Of a DNA stretch of 46,701 nucleotides, positions 17,409 through 25,954 are shown piece by piece. A program made the translations under genes and the position numbers. How positions within the stretch are numbered: position 1 is the first letter of the stretch; the number at the start of each line of letters is the position of its first letter. Origin of the DNA: Pseudomonadota bacterium (GTDB lineage Bacteria; Pseudomonadota; Gammaproteobacteria; Steroidobacterales; Woeseiaceae); contig JAHKKM010000005.1 of the NCBI GenBank assembly GCA_020027645.1, positions 1 through 46,701 of the forward strand. Reading direction: 5' to 3'. Under the pieces are notes generated by a model. It searched no databases. It was not told the DNA's origin and was given only the letters and a program-made list of their open reading frames with translations.

Positions 17409-17453
17409 ATCGTGCTGTGGATGAATAAGTGGCGACGCAAGTACAATGTATCC

Positions 17454-18113
17454 ATGGATATTCTTCTTTCCTTGTGGGATGTGGTGATGAATCTGGATCG
17501 CCACCTGGCGACGCTGGTGCAGGAACACGGGACCTGGGTCTATGCGCTGCTCTTCGTCATCGTATTTTGTGAAACGGGGCTGGTCGTCACGCCTTTTCTG
17601 CCAGGCGATTCGTTGCTATTTGTCGCGGGCGCAGTCTGGGCGATCAGCGGAATGGACGCGCACTGGCTGGCGCTGACTTTTATCAGCGCCGCACTGTGCG
17701 GCGACAATGTCAATTACTGGATCGGCCACTTCCTCGGGCCCAAAGTCTTCAAGTGGGAAGATTCGCGCTTCTTCAACAGAAAGGCATTGGATCGCACGCA
17801 TGCTTTTTATGAAAAGCATGGCGGCAAGGCGATTATCATCGCTCGCTTCGTTCCGATCGTCAGAACTTTCGTGCCTTTTGTCGCGGGTATCGGCCGAATG
17901 ACTTACGCGAAATTTCTCTCTTTCAGCGTCGCGGGCGCGTTGCTGTGGGTGCTATCGCTGGTCTACGCCGGTTATTTTTTTGGTAACCTGCCTCTGGTAA
18001 AAGACAATCTTAGCGCGGTGATTTTCGGCATCATCGGCTTGTCGCTCATGCCGCTGGTGATTGAGTACGTGAAGGCTCGCCGTAAACAGGCGAGCGTTGT
18101 CCGGCTTCCGTAG
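17454..18113 (+). CDS. dedA: DedA family membrane protein
   Basis: Inner-membrane protein of the DedA/VTT superfamily, whose members are implicated in flipping undecaprenyl phosphate or phospholipids. The 219-aa sequence aligns along its whole length with E. coli DedA as I recall it: MDILLSLWDVVMNLDRHL at the start, then ETGLVVTPFLPGDSLLF, then HGGKAIIIARFVPIVRT-FVPFVAG, the family signature with conserved Arg residues. ATG 17454 is chosen on that alignment; ATG 17421 would add 11 residues. It follows the duplicated tRNA terminator and precedes cstA on the same strand by 73 bp. The substrate is inferred. Confidence 0.92.
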   Translation: MDILLSLWDVVMNLDRHLATLVQEHGTWVYALLFVIVFCETGLVVTPFLPGDSLLFVAGAVWAISGMDAHWLALTFISAALCGDNVNYWIGHFLGPKVFKWEDSRFFNRKALDRTHAFYEKHGGKAIIIARFVPIVRTFVPFVAGIGRMTYAKFLSFSVAGALLWVLSLVYAGYFFGNLPLVKDNLSAVIFGIIGLSLMPLVIEYVKARRKQASVVRLP

Positions 18114-18186
18114 GACCCCGCGGCCAAACGCAACGACGGCTTGTCCAAGACAGCCTTCAGAGAATAATAAGAGGGCGGAGTTTGCA

Positions 18187-20238
18187 ATGAAAAAATTAAT
18201 CTGGTTTAGCGTCGCTTTGCTCGGCGCATTTGCCTTGGCCGGTATTGCGTACCATCGCGGCGAAACCAGCATCAATGCCATGTGGATTATCGTGGCGGCG
18301 GCGTGCATTCACGCGCTGGGCTATCGGTTCTATAGCGCGTGGATTTTGGCCAAGGTGCTCACCGCGGATGCCTTGCGCGCGACGCCGGCATTCCGGTTGA
18401 ACAATGGTCGCGACTTCGTACCCACGCACAAGTGGATCGTGTTCGGTCACCACTTTGCGGCCATTGCTGGCCCCGGTCCGCTCGTCGGGCCTACGCTTGC
18501 CGCGCAGTTTGGTTACCTGCCTGGCCTGATCTGGATCCTGGTGGGCAGCGTGCTTGGCGGTTGCGTGCAGGACATGATCATCATGTTTATCTCCACGCGT
18601 CGCAACGGGCGCAGTCTCGGCAAGATGGCGCGCGACGAACTGGGTCCCATTGGCGGCTACGCGGCGCTCATCGGCACCATCGCCATCATGATCATCCTGA
18701 TTGCGGTGTTGGGCCTGGTTGTGGTCAACGCAATGAAGAACAGTCCGTGGGCAACCTCCACTGTGTTTGCAACCATTCCCATAGCCGTGCTCATCGGCCT
18801 CTATTTGCGCAACATTCGGCCAGGCCGGGTCATCGAAGGCTCGCTGATCGGCCTGGCGCTGCTGTTGTTTGCTGTGGTCGGCGGCAGCTGGATCAGCGAA
18901 TCTCCCACGCTTGCCAACCTGTTCGACTGGGATGGTATCTCGCTCGCCTGGTTTGTCATCGGCTACGGATTTATCGCGGCAATCCTGCCGGTGTGGTTGT
19001 TGCTTGCGCCACGCGACTATCTTTCAACCTTCCTGAAGCTCGGCACTGTGGGGCTGCTGGCTATTGCCGTGGTCATCATGAGTCCGGAAATCAAGATGCC
19101 GGCCTTTACTCAATTTGTGGACGGCAGCGGGCCAGTGTTTGGCGGCAAGATCTTTCCGTTTGTATTCATCACCATCGCCTGTGGCGCGGTGTCCGGTTTT
19201 CACGCGTTGGTGTCGAGCGGCACGACGCCCAAGTTGATCGGTAAGGAGACCGATGTGCGGTTGATCGGCTACGGCTGCATGATGTTGGAGTCGTTTGTAG
19301 CCATAATGGCATTGATCGCCGCCACACTGCTCGATCCGGGCGTGTACTTCGCCATCAACAGTCCGGGAGGCATCGTGGGCGCCACCGCAGAAGTTGCGGT
19401 GCAAACGATTTCGTCCTGGGGTTTCCCCGTCACCGCCGAATACATGCACGACCTGGCCAGGACGATGGGCGAAAGTACCCTGTTCGCGCGTACTGGCGGT
19501 GCACCTTCTCTGGCTGTGGGCATGGCCAGCATCTTCTCGTCGGCGTTCGGGCAAGGCATGCTGGCCATGTGGTACCACTTCGCCATCATGTTCGAGGCAG
19601 TGTTTATTCTCACCACGCTTGATGCCGGAACCCGCGTGGGCCGCTTCATGATGCAGGACCTGCTTGGCCATGTGTGGAAGCCACTTGGCGAAACCTCTTC
19701 GTATCCGTCCACGATACTGGCAAGCGCCTTGATCGTCTCCGGTTGGGGTTACTTCCTGTATATCGGTGTGATCGATCCCAACGGCGGCGTGAACATACTC
19801 TGGCCGTTGTTCGGCATCTCGAATCAAATGTTGGCGGCAATAGCTTTGTCGGTGGCCACTGGCGTGTTGGTCAAGCAAGGAAAGTTGAAATACGCCTGGG
19901 TAACCAGCGTGCCATTGGCATGGCTCGCCATCGTCACGACGACAGCCTCCTGGGAGAAACTGTTTTCTCCCGATGTGCGGATAGGGTTCATATCCGGTGC
20001 CAACGATCTCGCCGCCAGGCTGGCCGCGGGGACATTATCCGAGGCGCAGGCCGCGGTCGCGCCAGAACTCATCTTCAATCAACGACTCGATGCCGTGATC
20101 ACGGTGTTTTTTGCGTCGGTGCTGTGGATCGTGATTTTCGACATGCTGCGTGTTTGCTCGCGTGTGTTGCGTGAATTGCCGGTGCTGCCGTCATCGGAAG
20201 CGCCGTACGTACCCAATACCCCGGGAGTCACGGTGTGA
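18187..20238 (+). CDS. cstA: CstA/BtsT family carbon starvation transporter
   Basis: Multi-pass inner-membrane protein of 683 aa. E. coli CstA and BtsT take up pyruvate and possibly peptides under carbon limitation. Family blocks are visible: RFYSAWILAKVL, NNGRDFVPTHKWIVFGHHFAAIAGPGPLVGP, then VQDMIIMFISTRRNGRSLG and SGFHALVSSGTTPKLI. ATG 18187 follows GGGCGGAG and puts a hydrophobic helix at the N-terminus. The small ybdD-like gene comes 29 bp later, the usual pair for this family. CstA mRNA is a known CsrA target in E. coli, and csrA is 1.6 kb upstream, but I cannot show regulation here. Pyruvate versus peptide specificity is not decidable from sequence. Confidence 0.92.
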   Translation: MKKLIWFSVALLGAFALAGIAYHRGETSINAMWIIVAAACIHALGYRFYSAWILAKVLTADALRATPAFRLNNGRDFVPTHKWIVFGHHFAAIAGPGPLVGPTLAAQFGYLPGLIWILVGSVLGGCVQDMIIMFISTRRNGRSLGKMARDELGPIGGYAALIGTIAIMIILIAVLGLVVVNAMKNSPWATSTVFATIPIAVLIGLYLRNIRPGRVIEGSLIGLALLLFAVVGGSWISESPTLANLFDWDGISLAWFVIGYGFIAAILPVWLLLAPRDYLSTFLKLGTVGLLAIAVVIMSPEIKMPAFTQFVDGSGPVFGGKIFPFVFITIACGAVSGFHALVSSGTTPKLIGKETDVRLIGYGCMMLESFVAIMALIAATLLDPGVYFAINSPGGIVGATAEVAVQTISSWGFPVTAEYMHDLARTMGESTLFARTGGAPSLAVGMASIFSSAFGQGMLAMWYHFAIMFEAVFILTTLDAGTRVGRFMMQDLLGHVWKPLGETSSYPSTILASALIVSGWGYFLYIGVIDPNGGVNILWPLFGISNQMLAAIALSVATGVLVKQGKLKYAWVTSVPLAWLAIVTTTASWEKLFSPDVRIGFISGANDLAARLAAGTLSEAQAAVAPELIFNQRLDAVITVFFASVLWIVIFDMLRVCSRVLRELPVLPSSEAPYVPNTPGVTV

Positions 20239-20267
20239 GGCACAACTACAGTCGCGGAGGTGCCAAC

Positions 20268-20447
20268 GTGAGCAAGCTTTTCGCACAATGGTGGCGTGTT
20301 CTCCGCACGCTTGCAGGCGACGATGCCTACGAGCGCTACTGTGCGCATCTTCGATCGCATCACGGTCGCGAGACACCGCTGAGCCGCCGGGCATTTTATT
20401 TGCGCGCTCAGCAGGAGAAGTGGAACGGCGTCAAGCGTTGTTGTTGA
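20268..20447 (+). CDS. YbdD/YjiX family small protein (CstA partner)
   Basis: 59-aa protein of the YbdD/YjiX (DUF466) family, encoded with CstA/BtsT-type transporters in many bacteria. The features WWRVLRTLAGDDAYERYCAHLR and the end GVKRCC match E. coli YbdD, which ends GARCC. GTG 20268 is preferred because GGAGG lies seven bases before it; an in-frame GTG at 20235 has no ribosome binding site and overlaps cstA. The role is unknown but is likely linked to transporter function. Confidence 0.85.
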   Translation: MSKLFAQWWRVLRTLAGDDAYERYCAHLRSHHGRETPLSRRAFYLRAQQEKWNGVKRCC

Positions 20448-20496
20448 GGGGCCCCAGACAAGCCACCGGGCGGCGTCGATGATCGGGATTTCGTAA

Positions 20497-21402
20497 TTAC
20501 TCGGGCACCGGTAATCTTCCCAGGCGGCTCTCGCGCCAGATCATCAGCAGGTTCGAGGCTATCACCACGACGCCGCCCGCGAGCACCGCGGGCAATGGCC
20601 ATTCATTCCAGATCATCCAGCCAAACAATGTCGCCCAGACAATGCCGCTGTAATTGAACACCGTAACAATTGCCGCTGGCGCATGGTGGAATGCAGTGGA
20701 AAGCAGCCACTGTGCGGCTGCTCCGGACAATCCGACACCGAAAAAGAGCGGAATCTCCGCCACCGTCGGCCGGACCGCAACGAACGGCAGGGGGAGCGCA
20801 GTTACAAGCGTGCCGATGACAACAAAGTAAAAGGTGACTGTCAAAGGGCGCTCGAAACGACCGAGGTATCGCAGCACGACCTGCAACGCCGCGTGCATGC
20901 ATGCGGCAATCATCGCGACCGCGATCCCGAGTGTGTAAACATCTCCGGTCGGTTGCACCATGATGATTACACCGGTAAAGCCGATAATGACTGCCGCCCA
21001 GCGATAAGGACCCACTCGCTCGCCCAGGAAGAACACGCCAAGAATCGGGATGAACAACGAGGCCGTGAAAAGCAACACGGTCGTATCGGCCATGGGCATG
21101 AGCGAAAATGCGGTGAACGTGGTCATGAGTGAAATCGAGCCGAACAGGGCACGAAGGCCGACGACGGTGGGTTTGCTGCGAATCACCAGGATATCCCGAT
21201 GGCCGAAACCAAAGATCAGGATCAGAAAGGGCATGCAGGCGATAAGATTACGGTAAAAAGCAATTTCGATGACTGAATGATTGACGCTGAGCAGCTTGGC
21301 GAACACGTACATGACGGTGAACATGAAATACGCGCCGGCGGCGGCGGCCATGCCGAGTACGACACGCTCCTTGTGTGTCTGCGCCGTTGACTCTGCCGGC
21401 AT
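20497..21402 (-). CDS. EamA/DMT family transporter
   Basis: 301-aa inner-membrane protein with ten predicted helices in two EamA repeats (about 15-150 and 160-295). The first ends EALLFLGERV-like (VFFLGERVGPYRW) and the second has WATLFGWMIWNEWPLPAVLAGG. This is the drug/metabolite transporter superfamily, whose members export amino acids, nucleotides or metabolites. The substrate cannot be told. The ATG lies 8 bp after the stop of the VIT-type gene, so both are likely one transcript. It converges with the ybdD-like gene across 49 bp. Confidence 0.88.
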   Translation of the reverse strand: MPAESTAQTHKERVVLGMAAAAGAYFMFTVMYVFAKLLSVNHSVIEIAFYRNLIACMPFLILIFGFGHRDILVIRSKPTVVGLRALFGSISLMTTFTAFSLMPMADTTVLLFTASLFIPILGVFFLGERVGPYRWAAVIIGFTGVIIMVQPTGDVYTLGIAVAMIAACMHAALQVVLRYLGRFERPLTVTFYFVVIGTLVTALPLPFVAVRPTVAEIPLFFGVGLSGAAAQWLLSTAFHHAPAAIVTVFNYSGIVWATLFGWMIWNEWPLPAVLAGGVVVIASNLLMIWRESRLGRLPVPE

Positions 21403-21410
21403 AGTGACTG

Positions 21411-22106
21411 TCAGATGACCGCGCCGAACAACTTGCCAACAGCCACCGTGATAGCCATGGCTGCAGCGCCCCAGAATATAATTCTTGCTGTGCTCACATA
21501 GACATTCGCGCCACCTGCGTAGGCGGCCAGGTACCCGAGTATGGTCAGAGATAGGAGTGTGCTGCCGCCGACAGCAGCCAGGACGTGGTTCGAAGGTGCG
21601 ACCGTAACGGTTAAAAGTGGCAATGCGGCGCCAATAGAAAAGGTTGCCGCCGATGCCAATGCGGCCTGCACTGGCCGAGCCGCATGCATCGAGCTCAGGC
21701 CCAGTTCATCGCGGGCATGCGCGCCCAAGGCGTCATGTTGCATCAGTTGTTGGGCCACTTGATCGGCGAGGGCGGCATGCAATCCCCGGTCGACATAAAT
21801 ACGAGAGAGCTCACGATGTTCGAATTCCGGATTCGCCTCGAGCTCCTTGCGTTCGCGTGCCAGATCGGCCCGCTCTGTGTCGGCCTGGGAGCTTACCGAG
21901 ACGTATTCGCCAGCTGCCATCGACATAGCGCCGGCAGCCAGTCCGGCGACACCGGCAATGAGGATGCTCTCACTGGTCGCATCGGCAGCAGCGACTCCCA
22001 TGACAAGGCTGGCAGTCGAAATGATGCCGTCATTGGCGCCCAATACGGCAGCCCGCAACCAGCCGATGCGCTTCGAAAAATGAGTTTCTGCGTGGTGGTG
22101 CCTCAC
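21411..22106 (-). CDS. VIT1/CCC1 family metal transporter
   Basis: 231-aa membrane protein of the vacuolar iron transporter family, which exports Fe2+ or Mn2+ from the cytoplasm. Signature regions are KRIGWLRAAVLGANDGIIST (first helix), SMAAGEYVSVSSQADTERADL (second helix and the metal-binding cytoplasmic loop rich in Glu), and three C-terminal helices. GTG (22104-22106) is chosen as start because AAAGGA precedes it and MRHHHAETHFSKR fits bacterial homologues; ATG 22160 would add 18 uncharacteristic residues. His-rich MRHHHAETH is at the N-terminus. It is probably co-transcribed with the EamA gene. Confidence 0.87.
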   Translation of the reverse strand: MRHHHAETHFSKRIGWLRAAVLGANDGIISTASLVMGVAAADATSESILIAGVAGLAAGAMSMAAGEYVSVSSQADTERADLARERKELEANPEFEHRELSRIYVDRGLHAALADQVAQQLMQHDALGAHARDELGLSSMHAARPVQAALASAATFSIGAALPLLTVTVAPSNHVLAAVGGSTLLSLTILGYLAAYAGGANVYVSTARIIFWGAAAMAITVAVGKLFGAVI

Positions 22107-22180
22107 TGCAAATAGTCCTTTGGGCTGGCGATGACGTTCGGCGCAACAATGGTCTTGCAATATGCTCGTATGCCTGCCGC

Positions 22181-23644
22181 TTACTTGACCACCAGCTTGA
22201 ACGCAAAGTCGGCCCGTGGATCGCCCGCGCCCGAGTTGCCGAGGAATACGTTCTTTGGATTGATCCGGATGTTGGTGACGGCAAGGTCTGTGCCGTTTGC
22301 ATCGGCAACCGGTGTGTAAGTGTACGTTGCTCCGTTGTTGTTGGAAAACGATACATCGTCAGCCGGGGCGCCAAGCGAGACGAAGGTGTAGCTGAGACCG
22401 CTCGAAGGCGTGCCGTTGGTAAATCGCACGGGTCCGGCTGTGGGGCCGTCGAAGTTGACAACTCGCAACGCCATGTTGGCCGGCACCGCTTCGGTGATGA
22501 CCAGCGACCCCGAATCAGCTGCGCCCGGTCCGGAGTTCCGCACGTTGGTCACGTTCAGCATGATCGCGCCGGGTATCGATTTCTGATTGGTCGTGTTATT
22601 CAACGGGTCGGAGAACGGCTGGGTCGTTCGTGTCACCGTAATGTCCGGGCAGCTGCCGGTCTGCACCGGACCGAAGGCGACCGTCGGCTCCGTAACCGGG
22701 CATTTGCGGCTGGACAATGGGATGTTGGCGAGCGACAGGGCAAGCCAGGGGCCGCCGGGTCGCTGGAACTGGGCGGTCAGGCCGCCGTCGCAACAATCCT
22801 CGAATCCGAGAATTCGCAAACTGTGGGTGCCCGCGGCCAGGTTGATCGAGCCCTGCAAGACTTCGGCGGCAGCATTCCAGTTGTTGTTCCACCACAGGTC
22901 GTTGTTCCAATCCTCTTCCAGCGCGATGTCGTCAACATAGAGTCCGCCGCCCCGACCGAAGTCCGCACCGTAGCGGAACTGCCAGATACCGGCCTGCGCG
23001 GGCGTTACCTCGAAGAACACCTCGGCGAACAGACCGAAGTCGCTGTCCCTGTCCGGGTTGAAAAGGCTGCGGTTGGTGACGCCGGTATAGGCATTAATAA
23101 AGGCGCAGCCGTAGCCGGCGACATTGGGATTGGCGGAATTGAAAGCCGCTTCGGCGGTCGCACGACTGGTCGGGTTGACGGTCGAGTTACGCGTATGAAA
23201 CTTGAGACCGGGCTCGGTGAAGGTCGAGGGTGTCGATGTGCCTGGCGTGCCCGGCGGTGCGCCGAAGTAAAGGTAAACTGTAGTGCCCTGGTTCGGAATC
23301 GATGGCACGCGCACCCATACCACGGCCGTTTTGCCGGCAGCATTCCACTGCTCGATGAAATGATTGAGCAGGGTGACGTCATCCTGGGCAATGGCGCGCA
23401 GGTCTGCACCCATCAGGTTCCAGTCGAATTGCGCTGGGACGTTCAGTGCATTGAGGTTCATGCGCACCTGGTAGTCGGTCAGCGGTGCCCCTGGCGGCTT
23501 GGTAATAGTCGCCGGAAACCGGTAGTCCCAGCTGCAGTTCCACCATGCGCCGGCGGGCGCTGCTGCCAGCATAAGGAACAGAACAGCGAGCTGCTTCTTG
23601 ATCACTTTGGTCTCGGACTTCAGGACTGCCGTGCCACAAATCAT
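22181..23644 (-). CDS. Secreted DUF2341-domain protein
   Basis: 487-aa exported protein. A signal peptide (KKQLAVLFLMLAAAPAGA) ends before WWNCSWDYRFPATIT, which opens a DUF2341 domain (about 35-130). The middle resembles a PA14-like carbohydrate-binding fold (GLYVDDIALEEDWNNDLWW..., FEDCCDGGLTAQFQ with vicinal Cys). The C-terminal 150 residues look like a DUF11-type conserved repeat (SIPGAIMLNVTNVRNSGPG). DUF2341 also occurs in MshQ-like pilus-associated proteins, but no pilus genes are here. Asn and Thr content is high, as in extracellular proteins. A GTG at 23603-23605 would give a shorter n-region (MIKKQLAV) and may be the true start. It is isolated and divergent from the kefC-like gene. 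Function unknown. Confidence 0.75.
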   Translation of the reverse strand: MICGTAVLKSETKVIKKQLAVLFLMLAAAPAGAWWNCSWDYRFPATITKPPGAPLTDYQVRMNLNALNVPAQFDWNLMGADLRAIAQDDVTLLNHFIEQWNAAGKTAVVWVRVPSIPNQGTTVYLYFGAPPGTPGTSTPSTFTEPGLKFHTRNSTVNPTSRATAEAAFNSANPNVAGYGCAFINAYTGVTNRSLFNPDRDSDFGLFAEVFFEVTPAQAGIWQFRYGADFGRGGGLYVDDIALEEDWNNDLWWNNNWNAAAEVLQGSINLAAGTHSLRILGFEDCCDGGLTAQFQRPGGPWLALSLANIPLSSRKCPVTEPTVAFGPVQTGSCPDITVTRTTQPFSDPLNNTTNQKSIPGAIMLNVTNVRNSGPGAADSGSLVITEAVPANMALRVVNFDGPTAGPVRFTNGTPSSGLSYTFVSLGAPADDVSFSNNNGATYTYTPVADANGTDLAVTNIRINPKNVFLGNSGAGDPRADFAFKLVVK

Positions 23645-23721
23645 ATCAGAGACCAGAGATGGTGCTGGTAGTGGCCGCCTCCGTTAAGATGAGTACGTCG
23701 TAACAATTTGCAGATGCGTGG

Positions 23722-25494
23722 ATGACCTACCTCGAACAGGCGCTGGTCTACATAGGAGCCGCTGTCCTTGTTGTACCATTGGCCCGGCGCCTCGGTCTTG
23801 GGTCAGTCCTGGGCTATCTCGGCGCTGGTGTGATCATCGGTCCCGCAGCGCTTGGGCTGATCAGCAACGTTGACTACGTTCTGAATTTTGCCGAACTTGG
23901 CGTGGTGTTTCTGCTGTTCATCATTGGCCTTGAGCTGAAACCATCACGACTCTGGGTCATGCGGCACCAGGTATTCGGTTTTGGCAGTGCGCAGGTACTG
24001 CTGACGGCAGCACTGTTGTCCGCCTTGCTGGTGGCCGGCAGCTGGCAATTGCGTCCGGCGCTCGCCATTGGCTTTGGTATGGCCCTCTCATCGACTGCTT
24101 TTGTATTGCAATTGCTCGCGGAACAGAAAAAACTTTCGACAGAGTACGGTCGCGCATCCTTTGCTGTGCTGTTGTTTCAGGATCTCGCAGTCATTCCGCT
24201 GATTGCATTGATCCCTCTGCTGGCAACGGGACCCACCGAGAAGCTGGATGTCGGATCACTGCTTGTGAGTGTCGTTGCATTGGCTGCATTGATTGTCGGC
24301 GGCCGCTATCTGCTGCGCCCTGCGCTGCGGCTCGTCGCGAAGACCGATATCAGGGAGCTGTTCACCGCGGTTGCATTGTTGGTCGTGCTCGGTGCTGCAG
24401 CGCTTATGGAAAGCGTCGGGATGTCAATGGGACTCGGTGCGTTCATCGCCGGCATACTGCTGGCGGACTCCGAATACCGCCATGAGCTGGAAGCCAATAT
24501 CGAACCATTCAAGGGCCTGCTGCTGGGACTGTTCTTCATCGCTGTCGGCATGTCGGTCAATGTTCAACTGCTGGTCTCGGAACCATTGAATATCATCGGG
24601 CTTACCATTGGCCTGATACTGGCGAAGGCGCTGGTGCTCTATGTCCTCGCACGCGCTTTTGGCCTGGAAAACGATGCATCACGCAGCATGGCCTTGATCC
24701 TGGCGCAGGGTGGCGAGTTTGCATTCGTGCTGTTTACGCTTGCACGAAATTCTGCAGTCCTGGATAGCTCGACGGTCGACATGCTGTTCCTGATCGTTAC
24801 GCTATCGATGGCAGTGACTCCGATACTCTACTTGCTTGATGCCCGCATCTTGCGGCGCAAGCGTGGCAAGGAGACAGAACCGGTCTATGACGCAATCGAG
24901 GATCACGGCAATCCGGTGATCATTGCAAGCTTCGGCCGATTCGGCCAAATCGTTGGGCGCATCTTGAAGTCCAAGGGGATTGGTTTCACGGCCCTCGAAT
25001 CAAACCCCGAGCAGGTCGAGGTGGTGCGCCGATATGGCAACAAGGTGTATTTCGGTGATGCATCGAAAGTCGAGCTGCTGCGCGCTGCGGGTGCCGGCAA
25101 GGCGCGATTCTTTGTGTTGGCCATAGACGACATCGAGCGATCCATTGCAACCGCCAAGACCGTGCGGCGTTACTTTCCCGAACTGCCAATTCTTGCCCGT
25201 GCACGAAATCGCCACCATGCACACTTGCTGATGGACCTCGGCATCACGATGATATTCCGCGACACCTTTCATGCAGGCATGGAGCTGACACATGACTTGT
25301 TGCAGCAACTCGGTGTCGACAATGAGGAAGCCGATCTCATCGTGAGCACATTTGCAAAACACGACAAGGATCTGTTGAAACGGCAACATGCAATCCGTCA
25401 GGACGAGAAAGTCATGATCCAGACAGCGCGGGAAGCGGCGGCCGAACTTGAGACGCTGTTGCAAGCAGACCGGCGTCGCGTCGACCGTAGCTGA
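23722..25494 (+). CDS. KefB/KefC-type K+:H+ antiporter with RCK domain
   Basis: 590-aa CPA2 antiporter. Twelve to thirteen helices include LGLGSVLGYLGAGVIIGP, FAELGVVFLLFIIGLELKPSRLW (about 56-78) and ASFAVLLFQDLAVIPL (the HALLFQD-type motif), closely following E. coli KefC. A cytosolic TrkA-N/RCK domain begins near residue 395 with GRFGQIVG (405-412), which binds NAD(H), AMP or glutathione adducts in KefC. KefC efflux protects against electrophiles by acidifying the cytoplasm. No KefF/KefG ancillary gene is adjacent, so glutathione gating is inferred only. The following gene lies 25 bp downstream. Confidence 0.88.
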   Translation: MTYLEQALVYIGAAVLVVPLARRLGLGSVLGYLGAGVIIGPAALGLISNVDYVLNFAELGVVFLLFIIGLELKPSRLWVMRHQVFGFGSAQVLLTAALLSALLVAGSWQLRPALAIGFGMALSSTAFVLQLLAEQKKLSTEYGRASFAVLLFQDLAVIPLIALIPLLATGPTEKLDVGSLLVSVVALAALIVGGRYLLRPALRLVAKTDIRELFTAVALLVVLGAAALMESVGMSMGLGAFIAGILLADSEYRHELEANIEPFKGLLLGLFFIAVGMSVNVQLLVSEPLNIIGLTIGLILAKALVLYVLARAFGLENDASRSMALILAQGGEFAFVLFTLARNSAVLDSSTVDMLFLIVTLSMAVTPILYLLDARILRRKRGKETEPVYDAIEDHGNPVIIASFGRFGQIVGRILKSKGIGFTALESNPEQVEVVRRYGNKVYFGDASKVELLRAAGAGKARFFVLAIDDIERSIATAKTVRRYFPELPILARARNRHHAHLLMDLGITMIFRDTFHAGMELTHDLLQQLGVDNEEADLIVSTFAKHDKDLLKRQHAIRQDEKVMIQTAREAAAELETLLQADRRRVDRS

Positions 25495-25519
25495 GAGCAC
25501 TTTTTTTCCGGAGGATCCG

Positions 25520-25954
25520 GTGACAAACCGTCGCAAAATACTGTACGGAATTGGCGGGGCCATCCTCGCGGCATGGGCATTGGTATCCTGGGTACCCTCA
25601 CGGCGGCGATTGATCGTGGATGGACAGCGGGACGCCACGGGCGGCACAGCGGAAGACACCGAGGATGCCGATCGTTTGCTGCAGGACCTCTCCGAGCTTG
25701 CGGCGCGCGACTATTCCGAAGAGGGCGTTGCAGTATTCCTCGTGTGCGAGAACCTGGCAGGAATGGAGGACGGTAAATCCAGGCAGGCCTTCGTGCCATT
25801 GGCACTGAATCAACAGCTTGCCGGAGACTTCAATCGCTACGCCGGCATGCTGCCGCAACTGCGGCCCGAAGTGTCCGAGGCCGATGTTGCCGCACTGGTC
25901 GAGCTGCTGGCGTATCGCGATCTTGCTGCGGCCGACCGGGAGTTGCCCCCATGA
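25520..25954 (+). CDS. Membrane-anchored protein of unknown function
   Basis: 144-aa product starting at GTG 25520, fixed by GGAGGA seven bases upstream. The N-terminus TNRRKILYGIGGAILAAWALVSW is a positively charged anchor and single helix, so the rest (about 35-144) probably faces the periplasm. The soluble part is mostly helical and acidic (EDTEDADRLLQDLSELAARDYSEE). I recognise no family. Its stop overlaps the next gene as ATGA, so function with the deacetylase-like protein is likely. Confidence 0.7.
   Translation: MTNRRKILYGIGGAILAAWALVSWVPSRRRLIVDGQRDATGGTAEDTEDADRLLQDLSELAARDYSEEGVAVFLVCENLAGMEDGKSRQAFVPLALNQQLAGDFNRYAGMLPQLRPEVSEADVAALVELLAYRDLAAADRELPP

Noticed and set aside
17163-17453. 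N-terminal extension of dedA through the tRNA repeats
   Set aside because: Would translate hairpin repeats and a tRNA fragment; DedA homology begins at 17454.
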